Shown here: positions 28,389 through 37,452 of the stretch, piece by piece
Layout: every line of letters begins with the position of its first letter
Position numbering within the stretch: the first letter of the stretch is position 1
Assembly (NCBI GenBank): GCA_965223115.1
Contig: OZ244982.1
Span: 1,488,001 to 1,552,000, forward strand
Direction of reading: 5' to 3'
Source: CBDCUI01 sp965223115
GTDB taxonomy: Bacteria > Pseudomonadota > Gammaproteobacteria > UBA4575
DNA: 64,000 bases
The notes under the pieces: model-generated
What the model was told of the DNA's origin: nothing
The model's database searches: none
Seen by the model: only the letters and a program-made list of their open reading frames with translations
Program-made: the position numbers and the translations under genes

Positions 28389-28763
28389 TCAAGATTCTTC
28401 TTCTATAGGTCGATCTACTAACTCAACCAAAGCCATTGGAGCATTATCACCAGGGCGGAATCCACATTTTAGAATTCGTGTATAACCTCCTGGTCGTTCT
28501 TTATAACGTGGACCAAGTTCAGAAAATAATTTTCCAACGCTGTTCTTATCACGTAATTTTGAAAAAGCTTGACGACGACGTGCTACGCTATCTTGTTTTG
28601 CCAAAGTAATCAGAGGTTCTGCATAACGCCGTAACTCCTTGGCTTTTGGTAAGGTAGTACGTATCACTTCATGTGAAAATAAGGATGTCGCCATATTACT
28701 CATCATCGCTTTGCGATGAGGGCTATTTCTATTTAACTGGCGTCCTGAATGACGGTGTCTCAT
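28389..28763 (-). CDS. rplQ: 50S ribosomal protein L17
   Basis: 124 residues starting MRHRHSGRQLNRNSPHRKAM, the hallmark of bacterial L17, followed by RRYAEPLITLAK and the C-terminal GYTRILKCGFRPGDNAPMA. It lines the polypeptide exit region of the large subunit. Last gene of the alpha operon, 28 bases after rpoA, and followed by a strong terminator. Confidence 0.97.
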   Translation of the reverse strand: MRHRHSGRQLNRNSPHRKAMMSNMATSLFSHEVIRTTLPKAKELRRYAEPLITLAKQDSVARRRQAFSKLRDKNSVGKLFSELGPRYKERPGGYTRILKCGFRPGDNAPMALVELVDRPIEEES

Positions 28764-28791
28764 TTTCTTTCTCTAAATACTATTTAAAAAT

Positions 28792-29781
28792 TTAAATCAT
28801 GACTTTGCGATCTTCACGCAAATTTGCTGGAGGCCAATTTTCTAACCTCATTCCCAATGATAAACCATGTGTACCTAGTACATCTTTTATTTCTGTCAAA
28901 GACTTTTTCCCAAGATTTGGTGTCTTAAGTAACTCCACTTCTGTACGCTGAATTAAATCACCAATATAGTAAATATTTTCCGCCTTTAAGCAGTTAGCAG
29001 AGCGTACAGTCAATTCTAAATCATCAACAGGCCGTACTAAAATTGGATCTATTTCTGTTTCAGTCTTATCAGGTTCGACTTGCTCATCACCTTGTAAATC
29101 TACAAAAACAGATAATTGTTGCTGTAAAACACCTGCTGCTTTACGAATAGTTTCCTCTGGATCAACAGTTCCATTGGTCTCTAAATCTACAATTAATTTA
29201 TCCAAGTCTGTACGCTGTTCAACACGAGCACTTTCAACCGAATACGCTACTCGACGAACAGGGCTAAAACTCGCATCTAAAAGTAATGACCCAATCGCCC
29301 GATCATCTTCGCTACGACGCTGTGCAGCAGGTTGATATCCACGCCCCTTAGCAACCTTCAATGTCATACTAAGTGATCCCTGCTCAGTTAAATGTGCAAT
29401 AACATGATCTTTATTAATAATTTCAACATCATGGTCTGTTTCTATATCTCCAGCTGTTGCAACACCAGGACCTGTTTTATGCAAAGTTAGCATCGCTTCT
29501 GTTTTATTATGCATTACAATCGCAATACCCTTTAGATTCAGTAATATATCTACGACATCTTCTTGCACACCTTCAATTGCTGTGTATTCATGTAATACAC
29601 CATCTATTTGTGCCTCAACGACTGCATATCCAGGAATTGATGACAAAAGAATACGACGTAACGCATTACCAAGCGTATGCCCAAAACCTCGTTCTAATGG
29701 CTCTAGTACAACTTTAGCATGACATTCGTCAGCCAACTGGACATCAACAACTCTTGGCTTTAGTAACTCATTTGCGACCAT
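28792..29781 (-). CDS. rpoA: RNA polymerase subunit alpha
   Basis: 329 residues, the usual length. N-terminal dimerisation domain (VVLEPLERGFGHTLGNALRR) starts beta and beta-prime assembly; after a flexible linker (near DKTETEIDPILVRPVDDLEL) comes the C-terminal domain with SANCLKAENIYYIGDL and LGKKSLTEIKDVL, which touches UP elements and activators. Between rpsD and rplQ as in the E. coli alpha operon. Confidence 0.98.
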   Translation of the reverse strand: MVANELLKPRVVDVQLADECHAKVVLEPLERGFGHTLGNALRRILLSSIPGYAVVEAQIDGVLHEYTAIEGVQEDVVDILLNLKGIAIVMHNKTEAMLTLHKTGPGVATAGDIETDHDVEIINKDHVIAHLTEQGSLSMTLKVAKGRGYQPAAQRRSEDDRAIGSLLLDASFSPVRRVAYSVESARVEQRTDLDKLIVDLETNGTVDPEETIRKAAGVLQQQLSVFVDLQGDEQVEPDKTETEIDPILVRPVDDLELTVRSANCLKAENIYYIGDLIQRTEVELLKTPNLGKKSLTEIKDVLGTHGLSLGMRLENWPPANLREDRKVMI

Positions 29782-29806
29782 CTATAACCTCTTTTACAAA
29801 TACCTA

Positions 29807-30427
29807 TTACTTAGAATACAACTCAACTACCAGCGATTCATTTATATCAGGTGGTAAATCACCACGCTCAGGCACTGATTTAAACTTACCCTGCATTTTT
29901 TTAACATCTACCTCTACCCAATCCGGCAATCCAATCTGTTCTGCTGCATTTAGCGCATCTTGAATACGCAACTGCTTTTTCGATTTTTCTCTTACAGTAA
30001 TAACATCATCGGGTGAAACTTGATATGAAGGAATATTGACTACAATATCGTTAACCATAATAGCTTTATGACTAACAAGCTGACGACACTCTGCCCGTGT
30101 CACACCAAACCCCATGCGATAAGCAACATTATCTAACCTACACTCTAGTAGCTTTAATAGATTTTCACCTGTTGAGCCTTTAATTAAGGAAGCTTTCTTA
30201 TAATAATTTCTAAATTGACGTTCTAAAACACCATAAATGCGTCGCAACTTTTGCTTCTCACGTAATTGCATACCATAGTTAGATGCACGGCCACGTTTAT
30301 CACCATGTTGGCCAGGTTGTTTATCGATTTTACATTTTGAATCCAAAGGTCTTGCACGACCTTTCAACATTAAATCCGTGCCTTCACGGCGACTTAACTT
30401 ACATTTTGGTCCTAAATAACGCGCCAT
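29807..30427 (-). CDS. rpsD: 30S ribosomal protein S4
   Basis: 206 residues beginning MARYLGPKCKLSRREGTDL, with the S4 RNA-binding domain (LECRLDNVAYRMGF ... VNIPSYQVSPDDVI). A primary 16S rRNA-binding protein; in E. coli it is also the translational repressor of this operon, a role I cannot verify here. No zinc-type cysteine quartet at the N-terminus (only the first cysteine of it remains), the C-minus form. Confidence 0.98.
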   Translation of the reverse strand: MARYLGPKCKLSRREGTDLMLKGRARPLDSKCKIDKQPGQHGDKRGRASNYGMQLREKQKLRRIYGVLERQFRNYYKKASLIKGSTGENLLKLLECRLDNVAYRMGFGVTRAECRQLVSHKAIMVNDIVVNIPSYQVSPDDVITVREKSKKQLRIQDALNAAEQIGLPDWVEVDVKKMQGKFKSVPERGDLPPDINESLVVELYSK

Positions 30428-30439
30428 AATATTTCTCCT

Positions 30440-30829
30440 CTACACTCTACGACGCTTGGGTGGACGACAACCATTATGAGGAATCGGTGTGACGTCATTG
30501 ATGTTAGTAATTTTATATCCAACTGCATTCAAAGCTCGTACTGCTGATTCTCGACCTGGCCCCGGGCCCTTAACTTTAACTTCTAAGTTTTTTAGTCCAT
30601 ATTCTAAAGCAGCTTGCCCTGCACGCTCTGCTGCAGTTTGTGCAGCAAACGGGGTGCTTTTTCGTGAACCGCGAAAACCTGAACCACCAGATGTAGCCCA
30701 AGACAGTGCATTGCCTTGACGATCTGTGATAGTAATTATTGTATTGTTAAATGAAGCATGTATATGTGCCACACCATCAGTAACAATACGTTTTACTTTT
30801 TTACGTGTGCGAGTTGGAGTTTTAGCCAT
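30440..30829 (-). CDS. rpsK: 30S ribosomal protein S11
   Basis: 129 residues; conserved IHASFNNTIITITDRQGN, SGGSGFRGSRKSTPFAAQ and the C-terminal HNGCRPPKRRRV. Platform protein of the small subunit near the mRNA exit. 35 bases downstream of rpsM and 12 upstream of rpsD. Confidence 0.98.
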   Translation of the reverse strand: MAKTPTRTRKKVKRIVTDGVAHIHASFNNTIITITDRQGNALSWATSGGSGFRGSRKSTPFAAQTAAERAGQAALEYGLKNLEVKVKGPGPGRESAVRALNAVGYKITNINDVTPIPHNGCRPPKRRRV

Positions 30830-30864
30830 AACTATTTCAGTACTTAAAAATTATTTATCTGCTT

Positions 30865-31221
30865 TTAACGCTTAATGGGTCTTCTTGGCCCTTTACGTGT
30901 CCGTGCATTAGTACGTGTTCGTTGACCACGTAATGGCAATCCACGACGATGACGAATACCTCGATATGTACCTAGATCCATAAGACGTTTAATATTTACC
31001 GTAATTTCACGACGCAGATCACCCTCTACACGATATTTGCCAACTTCAGTACGCAAGCGACCTACTTCTTCTTCACTTAAATCTTTAACTTTTGCACTAG
31101 GAGCAATGCCAGCAGATTCACAAATTTTTTGTGAAGTGCTTTTACCTATCCCATAGATAGATGTTAATGCAATTACTGCATGTTTATGCACGGGTACATT
31201 TATTCCTGCAATACGTGCCAC
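30865..31221 (-). CDS. rpsM: 30S ribosomal protein S13
   Basis: 118 residues, MARIAGINVPVHKHAVIALT to the basic tail TNARTRKGPRRPIKR. Head protein touching the P-site tRNA and the L5 bridge. The start codon is GTG at 31221, supported by the exact family N-terminus. First gene of the alpha group after rpmJ. Confidence 0.98.
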   Translation of the reverse strand: MARIAGINVPVHKHAVIALTSIYGIGKSTSQKICESAGIAPSAKVKDLSEEEVGRLRTEVGKYRVEGDLRREITVNIKRLMDLGTYRGIRHRRGLPLRGQRTRTNARTRKGPRRPIKR

Positions 31222-31262
31222 TTATATAATCCTCATTAATGCAACCATATTCAAAACCTTTT

Positions 31263-31376
31263 TTAGCCTTGTCGTTGTTTATGTCTAGGGTCTTTACAAA
31301 TAACACGAACAACTCTATTTCGACGAACCACTTTGCAGTTCCTACACATTTTCTTTACTGATGCTCGTACTTTCAT
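31263..31376 (-). CDS. rpmJ: 50S ribosomal protein L36
   Basis: A 37-codon gene between secY and rpsM: it starts MKVRASVKKMCRNCKVV and ends DPRHKQRQG. The zinc ribbon residues Cys11, Cys14, Cys27 and His32 are all present, so this is the zinc-binding form. 41 bases separate it from rpsM and 11 from secY. Confidence 0.97.
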   Translation of the reverse strand: MKVRASVKKMCRNCKVVRRNRVVRVICKDPRHKQRQG

Positions 31377-31387
31377 TTTATACCCTC

Positions 31388-32731
31388 TTAACGCACCGAT
31401 CCTGATCGACCATAGCCTTTCAAGTTTGCTTTCTTCATTAATCCTTCATATTGATGTGACATCAAATGCGCCTGTACCTGAGACATAAAATCCATTACTA
31501 CTACGACAATAATTAATAAAGATGTACCACCAAAATAAAATGGTACTCCAAATTTCAAAATAAGAAATTCAGGTAATAAACATACCAGTGTTATATATAT
31601 AGCACCTACAGCCGTTAGACGTGTTAAAACAGAATCAATATAACGAGCCGTTTGTTCTCCAGGACGAATACCAGGAATAAATGCACCAGATTTTTTTAAG
31701 TTATCAGCAGTTTCGCGTGAATCAAATACGATCGCTGTATAAAAGAAACAAAAGAATACAATTGCCATTGCATACAACATTACATACAAAGGCTGACCAG
31801 GTGAAATTGCCGTGGCTATATTTTGCAACCATGAAAAACTTCCCGTAGAACTGCTAGACCATTGCAGCAATGTAGCCGGGAATAAAATAATACTTGATGC
31901 AAAGATGGGTGGAATCACGCCCGACATGTTTAATTTAAGCGGTAGATGAGTAGATTGCGCTGCATACATTTTCCTGCCTTGCTGACGCCTTGCATAATTA
32001 ACCGTAATACGCCGTTGCGCTCGTTCTACAAAAATAACAAATGCGGTTACAGCAATGGCCACAATAAATAGCAACATTGCAAAACCCTCTCCCATGGCAC
32101 CCTGTGAGACCAAATCAAGTGTTCCACCTATTGCAGCAGGTAAACCAGCAACAATACCGGCAAAGATAATGATTGAAATACCATTACCAATACCTCGCTC
32201 AGTAATTTGCTCACCTAACCACATCAAAAACATAGTGCCTGTAACAAGACTCACTGTTGCAGTAAATATAAATCCTATTCCAGGGGTAAGCGCCACTTGC
32301 TGATTTTGCAATGCAATTGAAACCCCAATGGCTTGGAATGTCGCCAGGAAGACCGTTCCGTAACGTGTGTACTGCGTTATTTTACGTCTACCTGCTTCAC
32401 CTTCTTTCTTAAGCTCTTTTAAAGAAGGAACTACTGCACTCATTAACTGCATTATAATTGATGCAGAGATATATGGCATGATGCCTAAGGCCAAAATACT
32501 CAAACGCTGCAAAGCACCACCTGAAAACATATTAAACATTCCAAGAATTGTGCTACTTTGTTGCTCAAAAAAACGTGCCATCGCAGCAGGATCAATTCCC
32601 GGCACAGGTATATAAGTGCCTATGCGATACACAATCAAAGCCACTAACACAAACAAAAGACGTTTGCGTAACTCGCTTACTTGCCCTAGTCCGGCAAGTG
32701 AACCAACAGCGTTTGCACTAGATCTAGCCAT
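31388..32731 (-). CDS. secY: Protein translocase subunit SecY
   Basis: The 447-residue, ten-helix channel of the Sec translocon. Readable landmarks are YIPVPGIDPAAM in the first periplasmic loop, MLGMFNMFSGGAL-type plug region (as ILGMFNMFSGGALQR), IMPYISASIIMQL, and the cytoplasmic GIRPGEQTARYID loop used by ribosome and SecA. Its ATG overlaps the rplO stop by one base (TAATG). Confidence 0.97.
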   Translation of the reverse strand: MARSSANAVGSLAGLGQVSELRKRLLFVLVALIVYRIGTYIPVPGIDPAAMARFFEQQSSTILGMFNMFSGGALQRLSILALGIMPYISASIIMQLMSAVVPSLKELKKEGEAGRRKITQYTRYGTVFLATFQAIGVSIALQNQQVALTPGIGFIFTATVSLVTGTMFLMWLGEQITERGIGNGISIIIFAGIVAGLPAAIGGTLDLVSQGAMGEGFAMLLFIVAIAVTAFVIFVERAQRRITVNYARRQQGRKMYAAQSTHLPLKLNMSGVIPPIFASSIILFPATLLQWSSSSTGSFSWLQNIATAISPGQPLYVMLYAMAIVFFCFFYTAIVFDSRETADNLKKSGAFIPGIRPGEQTARYIDSVLTRLTAVGAIYITLVCLLPEFLILKFGVPFYFGGTSLLIIVVVVMDFMSQVQAHLMSHQYEGLMKKANLKGYGRSGSVR

Positions 32732-33165
32732 TAGTCTTCTATTGTTCCTCCAGCTGCTTCAACAGCTTTTCTGGCACCAGCTGTAAACTGTAAGCCTTTT
32801 GTTTTGACAGCAGTTTCAATTTTCCCTGATTGAATTACTTTTACTTTCTTCACTGTTGCAGGAACCAGTTTGGCATCCTTTAAGGCATCAATATCTACAA
32901 CATCACCTTCAGCAATTGTTAATTCATGCAATCTTAACTCAGCAGTTAATGCAGACTTACGTGAACGAAAACCAACTTTAGGCAAGCGTCTTTGCAATGG
33001 CATTTGACCACCTTCAAAACCAACTTTATGGTAACCGCCTTTACGAGAGTGCTGACCTTTATGACCCCGACCACAGGTTTTACCAAAACCGGAACCAATA
33101 CCACGGCCCACACGTCTACGCTCGGGACGACTTCCTGCTGCGGGTTTTAGGTTATTTAAATTCAT
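32731..33165 (-). CDS. rplO: 50S ribosomal protein L15
   Basis: 144 residues, MNLNNLKPAAGSRPERRRVG with the long glycine/arginine-rich N-terminal tail (GKTCGRGHKGQHSRKGG) that threads into 23S rRNA, and the globular C-terminal domain. Late-assembling large-subunit protein; spc operon position between rpmD and secY. Confidence 0.98.
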   Translation of the reverse strand: MNLNNLKPAAGSRPERRRVGRGIGSGFGKTCGRGHKGQHSRKGGYHKVGFEGGQMPLQRRLPKVGFRSRKSALTAELRLHELTIAEGDVVDIDALKDAKLVPATVKKVKVIQSGKIETAVKTKGLQFTAGARKAVEAAGGTIED

Positions 33166-33183
33166 CTTTCTATTCTTTTAAAA

Positions 33184-33366
33184 TTAAACTTCTTCAACAT
33201 CTAGCATGTAACTAATTTTATTTATCATGCCACGGTTTTCCGGTGTATCCATTACTGTCACCGGGTTATGAATTCGGCGTATTCCCAAGCCTCGTGCACA
33301 TGCCTTATGTGCAGCAAGTCTGCCGCTTAAACTTTTCACTAACGTAACTTTTAGTTGCTTGCTCAT
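33184..33366 (-). CDS. rpmD: 50S ribosomal protein L30
   Basis: A 60-residue protein with the L30 signature KVTLVKSLSGRLAAHKAC and LGIRRIHNPVTVMDTPENRG. ATG at 33366, 20 bases after rpsE. Normal length and place. Confidence 0.97.
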   Translation of the reverse strand: MSKQLKVTLVKSLSGRLAAHKACARGLGIRRIHNPVTVMDTPENRGMINKISYMLDVEEV

Positions 33367-33386
33367 ATTTAAGATTCACTCAATCG

Positions 33387-33893
33387 TTACGACAATATTT
33401 CCTCAACTGTCTTACCACGTTTTGCAGCTATTAACTCGGGTGACTGCATATTATTTAGTGCATTAATCGTGGCTTGCACAACATTAATAGGGTTTCTAGA
33501 ACCAATACATTTTGATAAAACATTTTTAACACCAACCACTTCGAATACTGCGCGCATTGCACCACCTGCGATGATTCCAGTACCTACTGAAGCAGGCTGC
33601 ATAAAAACTTTTGCAGCACCATGTACACCAACAACCGGGTAATACAAGGTTCCATCTATTAATGGTACATGTTTTAGGTCTTTACGTGCTTTTTCCATAG
33701 CTTTTTGAATAGCCAAAGGTACTTCTCGCGCCTTACCGTACCCTACTCCAACTTTACCGTTACCATCACCCACAACCGTTAAAGCCGTAAACCCAAATTG
33801 ACGCCCACCTTTTACTACCTTAGCAACACGATTAACCGTGACCAGCCTCTCTTCTAGACCGTCTGATATTCTTGCAGGTTCGTTAGTTGCCAT
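33387..33893 (-). CDS. rpsE: 30S ribosomal protein S5
   Basis: 168 residues. N-terminal double-stranded RNA-binding domain (RVAKVVKGGRQFGFTALTVV, VGVGYGKAREVPLAI) and C-terminal domain (GTGIIAGGAMRAVFE, NVVQATINAL). It takes part in decoding fidelity with S4. The loop residues linked to spectinomycin resistance appear ordinary. Confidence 0.98.
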   Translation of the reverse strand: MATNEPARISDGLEERLVTVNRVAKVVKGGRQFGFTALTVVGDGNGKVGVGYGKAREVPLAIQKAMEKARKDLKHVPLIDGTLYYPVVGVHGAAKVFMQPASVGTGIIAGGAMRAVFEVVGVKNVLSKCIGSRNPINVVQATINALNNMQSPELIAAKRGKTVEEILS

Positions 33894-33920
33894 GTATAAA
33901 ATCCTCAGTACTTTAAAAAA

Positions 33921-34274
33921 CTAAAACTTTAATCCAGCTTCACGTGCAGCATCTGCTAAAGCTTTTACGCGACCATGATATTTAAAACCTGAACGATCAA
34001 AGGCAACATCTTCCACGCCTTTTTCTTTTGCCCGTTCTGCAATAACCTTTCCTACTGCTTTTGCTGCCTCAACGTTACCAGTATATTTCACATTTCCTCG
34101 CACATCTTTATCTAGAGATGATGCACTTACGATAGTTTCACCCCCTTGTGGAGCAATTACCTGCGCATAAATGTGCTTAGGTGTACGATAAATACTCAGA
34201 CGATAAACTTTTAACGCAGCAATCTTCTTGCGAGTTTTAAGTGCACGTCGTATTCTTGAGTTTGTCTTATTCAT
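33921..34274 (-). CDS. rplR: 50S ribosomal protein L18
   Basis: 117 residues; basic start (RIRRALKTRKKIAALKVYRL) then the 5S rRNA-binding fold with SIYRTPKHIYAQVIAP and a C-terminal FKYHGRVKALADAAREAGL. Links 5S rRNA to the large subunit. In standard spc order between rplF and rpsE. Confidence 0.97.
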   Translation of the reverse strand: MNKTNSRIRRALKTRKKIAALKVYRLSIYRTPKHIYAQVIAPQGGETIVSASSLDKDVRGNVKYTGNVEAAKAVGKVIAERAKEKGVEDVAFDRSGFKYHGRVKALADAAREAGLKF

Positions 34275-34304
34275 TACTACAAAAAACTATTAATTTAATA
34301 ACTA

Positions 34305-34832
34305 CTATTTCTTCTTCGCTTCTTTACGCACAATTCTTTCTTCTGCATATTTAACACCTTTCCCTTTATATGGCTCAGGTGGTCGAAATGCACGAATTTC
34401 TGCAGCAACTTGACCGACTTTTTGTTTGTCTGCGCCCTTAACTACAACTTCTGTTTGACTTGGTGTTTCAATTTTTACACCTTCGGGCACTGGGTAATCA
34501 ACGGGGTGCGAAAATCCCAAAGACAAATTCAATATTTTGCCTTTTGCCTGAGCTCGATAACCTACTCCAACAAGCTCTAATTTACGTTCAAAACCTTTAC
34601 TCACTCCTGTAACCAAGTTATTCATTAGGGCACGCATCGTTCCAGCCATGGCAATATTCTTTGACTGCTCAAGCTGCACTAATACTTGGCTATCTATCTG
34701 CTCTACACTAACATCATCATGAATCTGCATAGACAGCTCGCCATTTGGACCTTTAACACTAAAGTTTTGTCCTTGAAGCTTCACATCAACACCGGATGGA
34801 ATTTCAATTGCTTGTTTTGCGACTCGAGACAT
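34305..34832 (-). CDS. rplF: 50S ribosomal protein L6
   Basis: 175 residues with the two repeated L6 folds: MSRVAKQAIEIPSGVDVKL at the start and the signature RAFRPPEPYKGKGVKY near the end. Sits close to the GTPase-associated region of the large subunit. 27 bases after rpsH. Confidence 0.98.
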   Translation of the reverse strand: MSRVAKQAIEIPSGVDVKLQGQNFSVKGPNGELSMQIHDDVSVEQIDSQVLVQLEQSKNIAMAGTMRALMNNLVTGVSKGFERKLELVGVGYRAQAKGKILNLSLGFSHPVDYPVPEGVKIETPSQTEVVVKGADKQKVGQVAAEIRAFRPPEPYKGKGVKYAEERIVRKEAKKK

Positions 34833-34859
34833 AATTTGATTCTTTTACTAACTTTTTAC

Positions 34860-35255
34860 TTATTCAACTGTACACAATACTTCGCCACCATGGCCCGCTG
34901 CACGTGCAGCACGATCACTCATTACACCTTTTGATGTAGACACAATTGCGACCCCCATACCACCAATAACTTTTGGCAGATCATCTACATTTTTATATAT
35001 ACGTAGTCCAGGTCTACTCACTCGCTGTAACTTAGAAATAACAGGTTCACCCATATAGTATTTAAGCGTTACAGATAAATTTGTCTTAGATCCATCTTTA
35101 TCAACAGCACAATCTTCAATAAACCCTTCATCTTTTAGCACATTTGCAACGGCTACTTTGACATTCGATGAAGGCATGGTAACTGTAACTTTTCTAGCAC
35201 TCTGACCGTTACGTATACGCGTTAACATGTCAGAAATTGGATCACTCATACTCAT
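34860..35255 (-). CDS. rpsH: 30S ribosomal protein S8
   Basis: 131 residues, DPISDMLTRIRNGQSARK through to the C-terminal GVMSDRAARAAGHGGEVLC. A primary 16S binder and, in E. coli, repressor of the spc operon. ATG at 35255; a second ATG two codons later (35249) would give the more usual MSDPISDML start, and either is possible. Confidence 0.97.
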   Translation of the reverse strand: MSMSDPISDMLTRIRNGQSARKVTVTMPSSNVKVAVANVLKDEGFIEDCAVDKDGSKTNLSVTLKYYMGEPVISKLQRVSRPGLRIYKNVDDLPKVIGGMGVAIVSTSKGVMSDRAARAAGHGGEVLCTVE

Positions 35256-35287
35256 ATTTAAATCCTAATTCTTACAATACTTATTGA

Positions 35288-35593
35288 CTACCAACTCGCT
35301 TTAACTAATCCAGGGACATCACCACGCATGGCTGCTTCACGCAATTTGTTACGCCCTAAACCAAATTTTCGGTAATAACCTTTTGGACGACCCGTTAAAC
35401 TACAACGATTACGCAATCTTGTGGGACTAGCATTTTTTGGCATTTTTTGTAACTGTAATATTGCTTCCTGTTTTTCCTCATAACTTGTCGATGGGCTTTT
35501 CACTATAGCTTTAAGCTGAGTACGTTTGTTTGCACAGCGACGCACAACTTTTTGACGTTTCTTCTCACGCTCTACCATCGAATTTTTAGCCAT
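35288..35593 (-). CDS. rpsN: 30S ribosomal protein S14 (zinc-independent form)
   Basis: 101 residues with NRCSLTGRPKGYYRKFGLGR and the C-terminal GDVPGLVKASW. The length and the lack of the paired CxxC motifs mark the long, C-minus form of S14 that needs no zinc. Placed between rplE and rpsH. Confidence 0.97.
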   Translation of the reverse strand: MAKNSMVEREKKRQKVVRRCANKRTQLKAIVKSPSTSYEEKQEAILQLQKMPKNASPTRLRNRCSLTGRPKGYYRKFGLGRNKLREAAMRGDVPGLVKASW

Positions 35594-35622
35594 GCTTTAT
35601 AACTCTCTTTGCCTAGTACACA

Positions 35623-36162
35623 CTATTTTTTAAATGGAAAACTAAAAGCTTCTAATAAGGCTTTTGCTTCATCATCTGTTTTTGCAGAAGTTGTAATTGC
35701 GATATCCATACCACGCAACGCATCGATCTTATCGTAATCGATTTCAGGAAATATAATCTGCTCTGTAATACCTAAACTATAATTACCTCGACCATCAAAT
35801 GCTTTTGAATTTAAACCACGAAAATCGCGTATACGTGGGATGGCTATACTGATCAAACGATCTAAAAATTCATACATCCTTGTTTTACGTAACGTCACTT
35901 TACAACCAATAGGAAAATTATCTCGGATACTAAAACCTGCAATTGATTTTTTTGCTTTTGTTACTACCGCTTTCTGGCCTGCGATTTGCTCTATATCGGC
36001 AACAACTTTTTCGATAACTTTTTTATCACGTACCGCTTCACCTGCACCTATGTTTAATGTAATTTTCTCAATACGTGGTACTTGCATAATATTTTTATAG
36101 CCCAGCTTTTCCATAAGCTGACTACGAACGGTATTTACATAATATTCTTGAAGTCTGGCCAT
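35623..36162 (-). CDS. rplE: 50S ribosomal protein L5
   Basis: 179 residues: VPRIEKITLNIGAGEA, the GCKVTLRKTRMYEFLDRL segment and DIAITTSAKTDDEAKALL at the end. It binds 5S rRNA and forms the bridge to S13 at the P site. 9 bases after rplX. Confidence 0.98.
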   Translation of the reverse strand: MARLQEYYVNTVRSQLMEKLGYKNIMQVPRIEKITLNIGAGEAVRDKKVIEKVVADIEQIAGQKAVVTKAKKSIAGFSIRDNFPIGCKVTLRKTRMYEFLDRLISIAIPRIRDFRGLNSKAFDGRGNYSLGITEQIIFPEIDYDKIDALRGMDIAITTSAKTDDEAKALLEAFSFPFKK

Positions 36163-36171
36163 ATTCTTTAC

Positions 36172-36489
36172 CTACACATCCACAACTTCGCCATTAGATT
36201 TAAAGTATCGAACTTTTTTATTGTCTTCTAAGACCTTAAACCCAACACGATCACCTTTGCCAGTGACAGGATTAAAAAGCATAACATTAGAAGCATGTAT
36301 TGGATTTTCCTGTTCGTTGATGCCGCCCGCTATTCCCATATTGGGATTTGGCTTCTGATGTTTTTTCACCATATTTACATTTTCTATAACTAAGCGATCA
36401 TCATCGATTACTTTCAATACAGTACCTCGCCGGCCCTTATCTTTGCCAGCGATTACAATCACATCATCACCTCTGCGAATTCGTTGCAT
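36172..36489 (-). CDS. rplX: 50S ribosomal protein L24
   Basis: 105 residues beginning MQRIRRGDDVIVIAGKDKGR, the KOW motif, and NMVKKHQKPNP. An assembly initiator of the large subunit located near the exit tunnel. Normal length and order. Confidence 0.98.
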   Translation of the reverse strand: MQRIRRGDDVIVIAGKDKGRRGTVLKVIDDDRLVIENVNMVKKHQKPNPNMGIAGGINEQENPIHASNVMLFNPVTGKGDRVGFKVLEDNKKVRYFKSNGEVVDV

Positions 36490-36545
36490 CTTTACTTAAA
36501 CTCAATATCCAATCATTAAATAACTTTTGCCATGTTTTAAGCTTT

Positions 36546-36914
36546 TTACAAAACCTCTGGCGCTAACGAGATTATTTTCATAAAACGTTCGGTTCGTAAT
36601 TCACGTGTCACAGGCCCAAAAATTCGTGTGCCAATAGGCTGCAACTGTGTATTTAGTAAAACTGCAGCATTATTATCAAATCGTATTAACGAACCATCAG
36701 AACGTCTCACTCCTTGAGCAGTTCTTACTACTACAGCATTATAAACTTCACCTTTTTTTACTTTTCCACGCGGTATCGCATCTTTAACACTTACTTTAAT
36801 AATGTCTCCAATCCTGGCGTAACGTCGATGAGACCCACCAAGCACTTTGATACACTGCACTTTGCGTGCACCACTGTTGTCTGCTGCCTCCAGCGTAGTT
36901 TGCATTTGAATCAT
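36546..36914 (-). CDS. rplN: 50S ribosomal protein L14
   Basis: 122 residues with DNSGARKVQCIKVLGGS, the KAIPRG-like KDAIPRGKVKKG, and the C-terminal FMKIISLAPEVL. ATG at 36914 gives MIQMQTTLEAADNSG, equal in register to E. coli L14. First gene of the spc group; no extra leader beyond 18 bases after rpsQ. Confidence 0.98.
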   Translation of the reverse strand: MIQMQTTLEAADNSGARKVQCIKVLGGSHRRYARIGDIIKVSVKDAIPRGKVKKGEVYNAVVVRTAQGVRRSDGSLIRFDNNAAVLLNTQLQPIGTRIFGPVTRELRTERFMKIISLAPEVL

Positions 36915-36932
36915 AACTACCCCTCATCACAC

Positions 36933-37199
36933 CTAGGTTTCTAAACCACGTTCAATTACTTCAACAAGCTGCCACGATTTAGTTTTTGAATAAGGACGGC
37001 ATTCCTTAATCGAAACCTTGTCACCTATTGAGCATTCGTTATTTTCATCATGTACATGTAATTTCGTTGAACGTTTAATATATTTTTTATACAAAGGATG
37101 TTTTACTTGGCGCTCTAACAAGACAGTTATTGTTTTATTCATCTTGTCACTAACCACCATTCCTTGCAGTGTACGAACCTTTTTCTGTTCTTCAGACAT
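36933..37199 (-). CDS. rpsQ: 30S ribosomal protein S17
   Basis: 88 residues; RTLQGMVVSDKMNKTITVLL, KKYIKRSTKLHVHDENN and the GDKVSIKECRPYSKTKSW signature of the OB-fold S17. Early-binding 16S protein; last gene of the S10 group. Confidence 0.98.
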   Translation of the reverse strand: MSEEQKKVRTLQGMVVSDKMNKTITVLLERQVKHPLYKKYIKRSTKLHVHDENNECSIGDKVSIKECRPYSKTKSWQLVEVIERGLET

Positions 37200-37244
37200 C
37201 CAATACCTCTGCTAACATCTCTGTATTACTAATATCTTGCATAA

Positions 37245-37448
37245 TTACGATACTTTCTCTGCTGATTTTTTTTCATTCATAATTGTTTTTACGCGTGCAA
37301 TATTTTTTCGATTCAGCTTAAACTGGTGAACTCGAGTCGCTTGCCCAACACCACGTTGCATACGTAAATTAAATTGTTCTTTACGTAGATCCAAAAGCTC
37401 GTTATTTAGCTCTTCAGATGTCTTTTTACGTAATTCTTCTATTTTCAT
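37245..37448 (-). CDS. rpmC: 50S ribosomal protein L29
   Basis: 67 residues forming two helices: MKIEELRKKTSEELNNELL and the signature ELLDLRKEQFNLRMQ, RKNIARVKTIM. It surrounds the tunnel exit beside L23. 4 bases after rplP. Confidence 0.97.
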   Translation of the reverse strand: MKIEELRKKTSEELNNELLDLRKEQFNLRMQRGVGQATRVHQFKLNRKNIARVKTIMNEKKSAEKVS

Positions 37449-37452
37449 CGTT

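Noticed and set aside
36546..37199. Plus-strand frames of 60-120 codons across the ribosomal genes
   Set aside because: All lie antisense to strongly conserved ribosomal or polymerase genes and have no recognisable motif.
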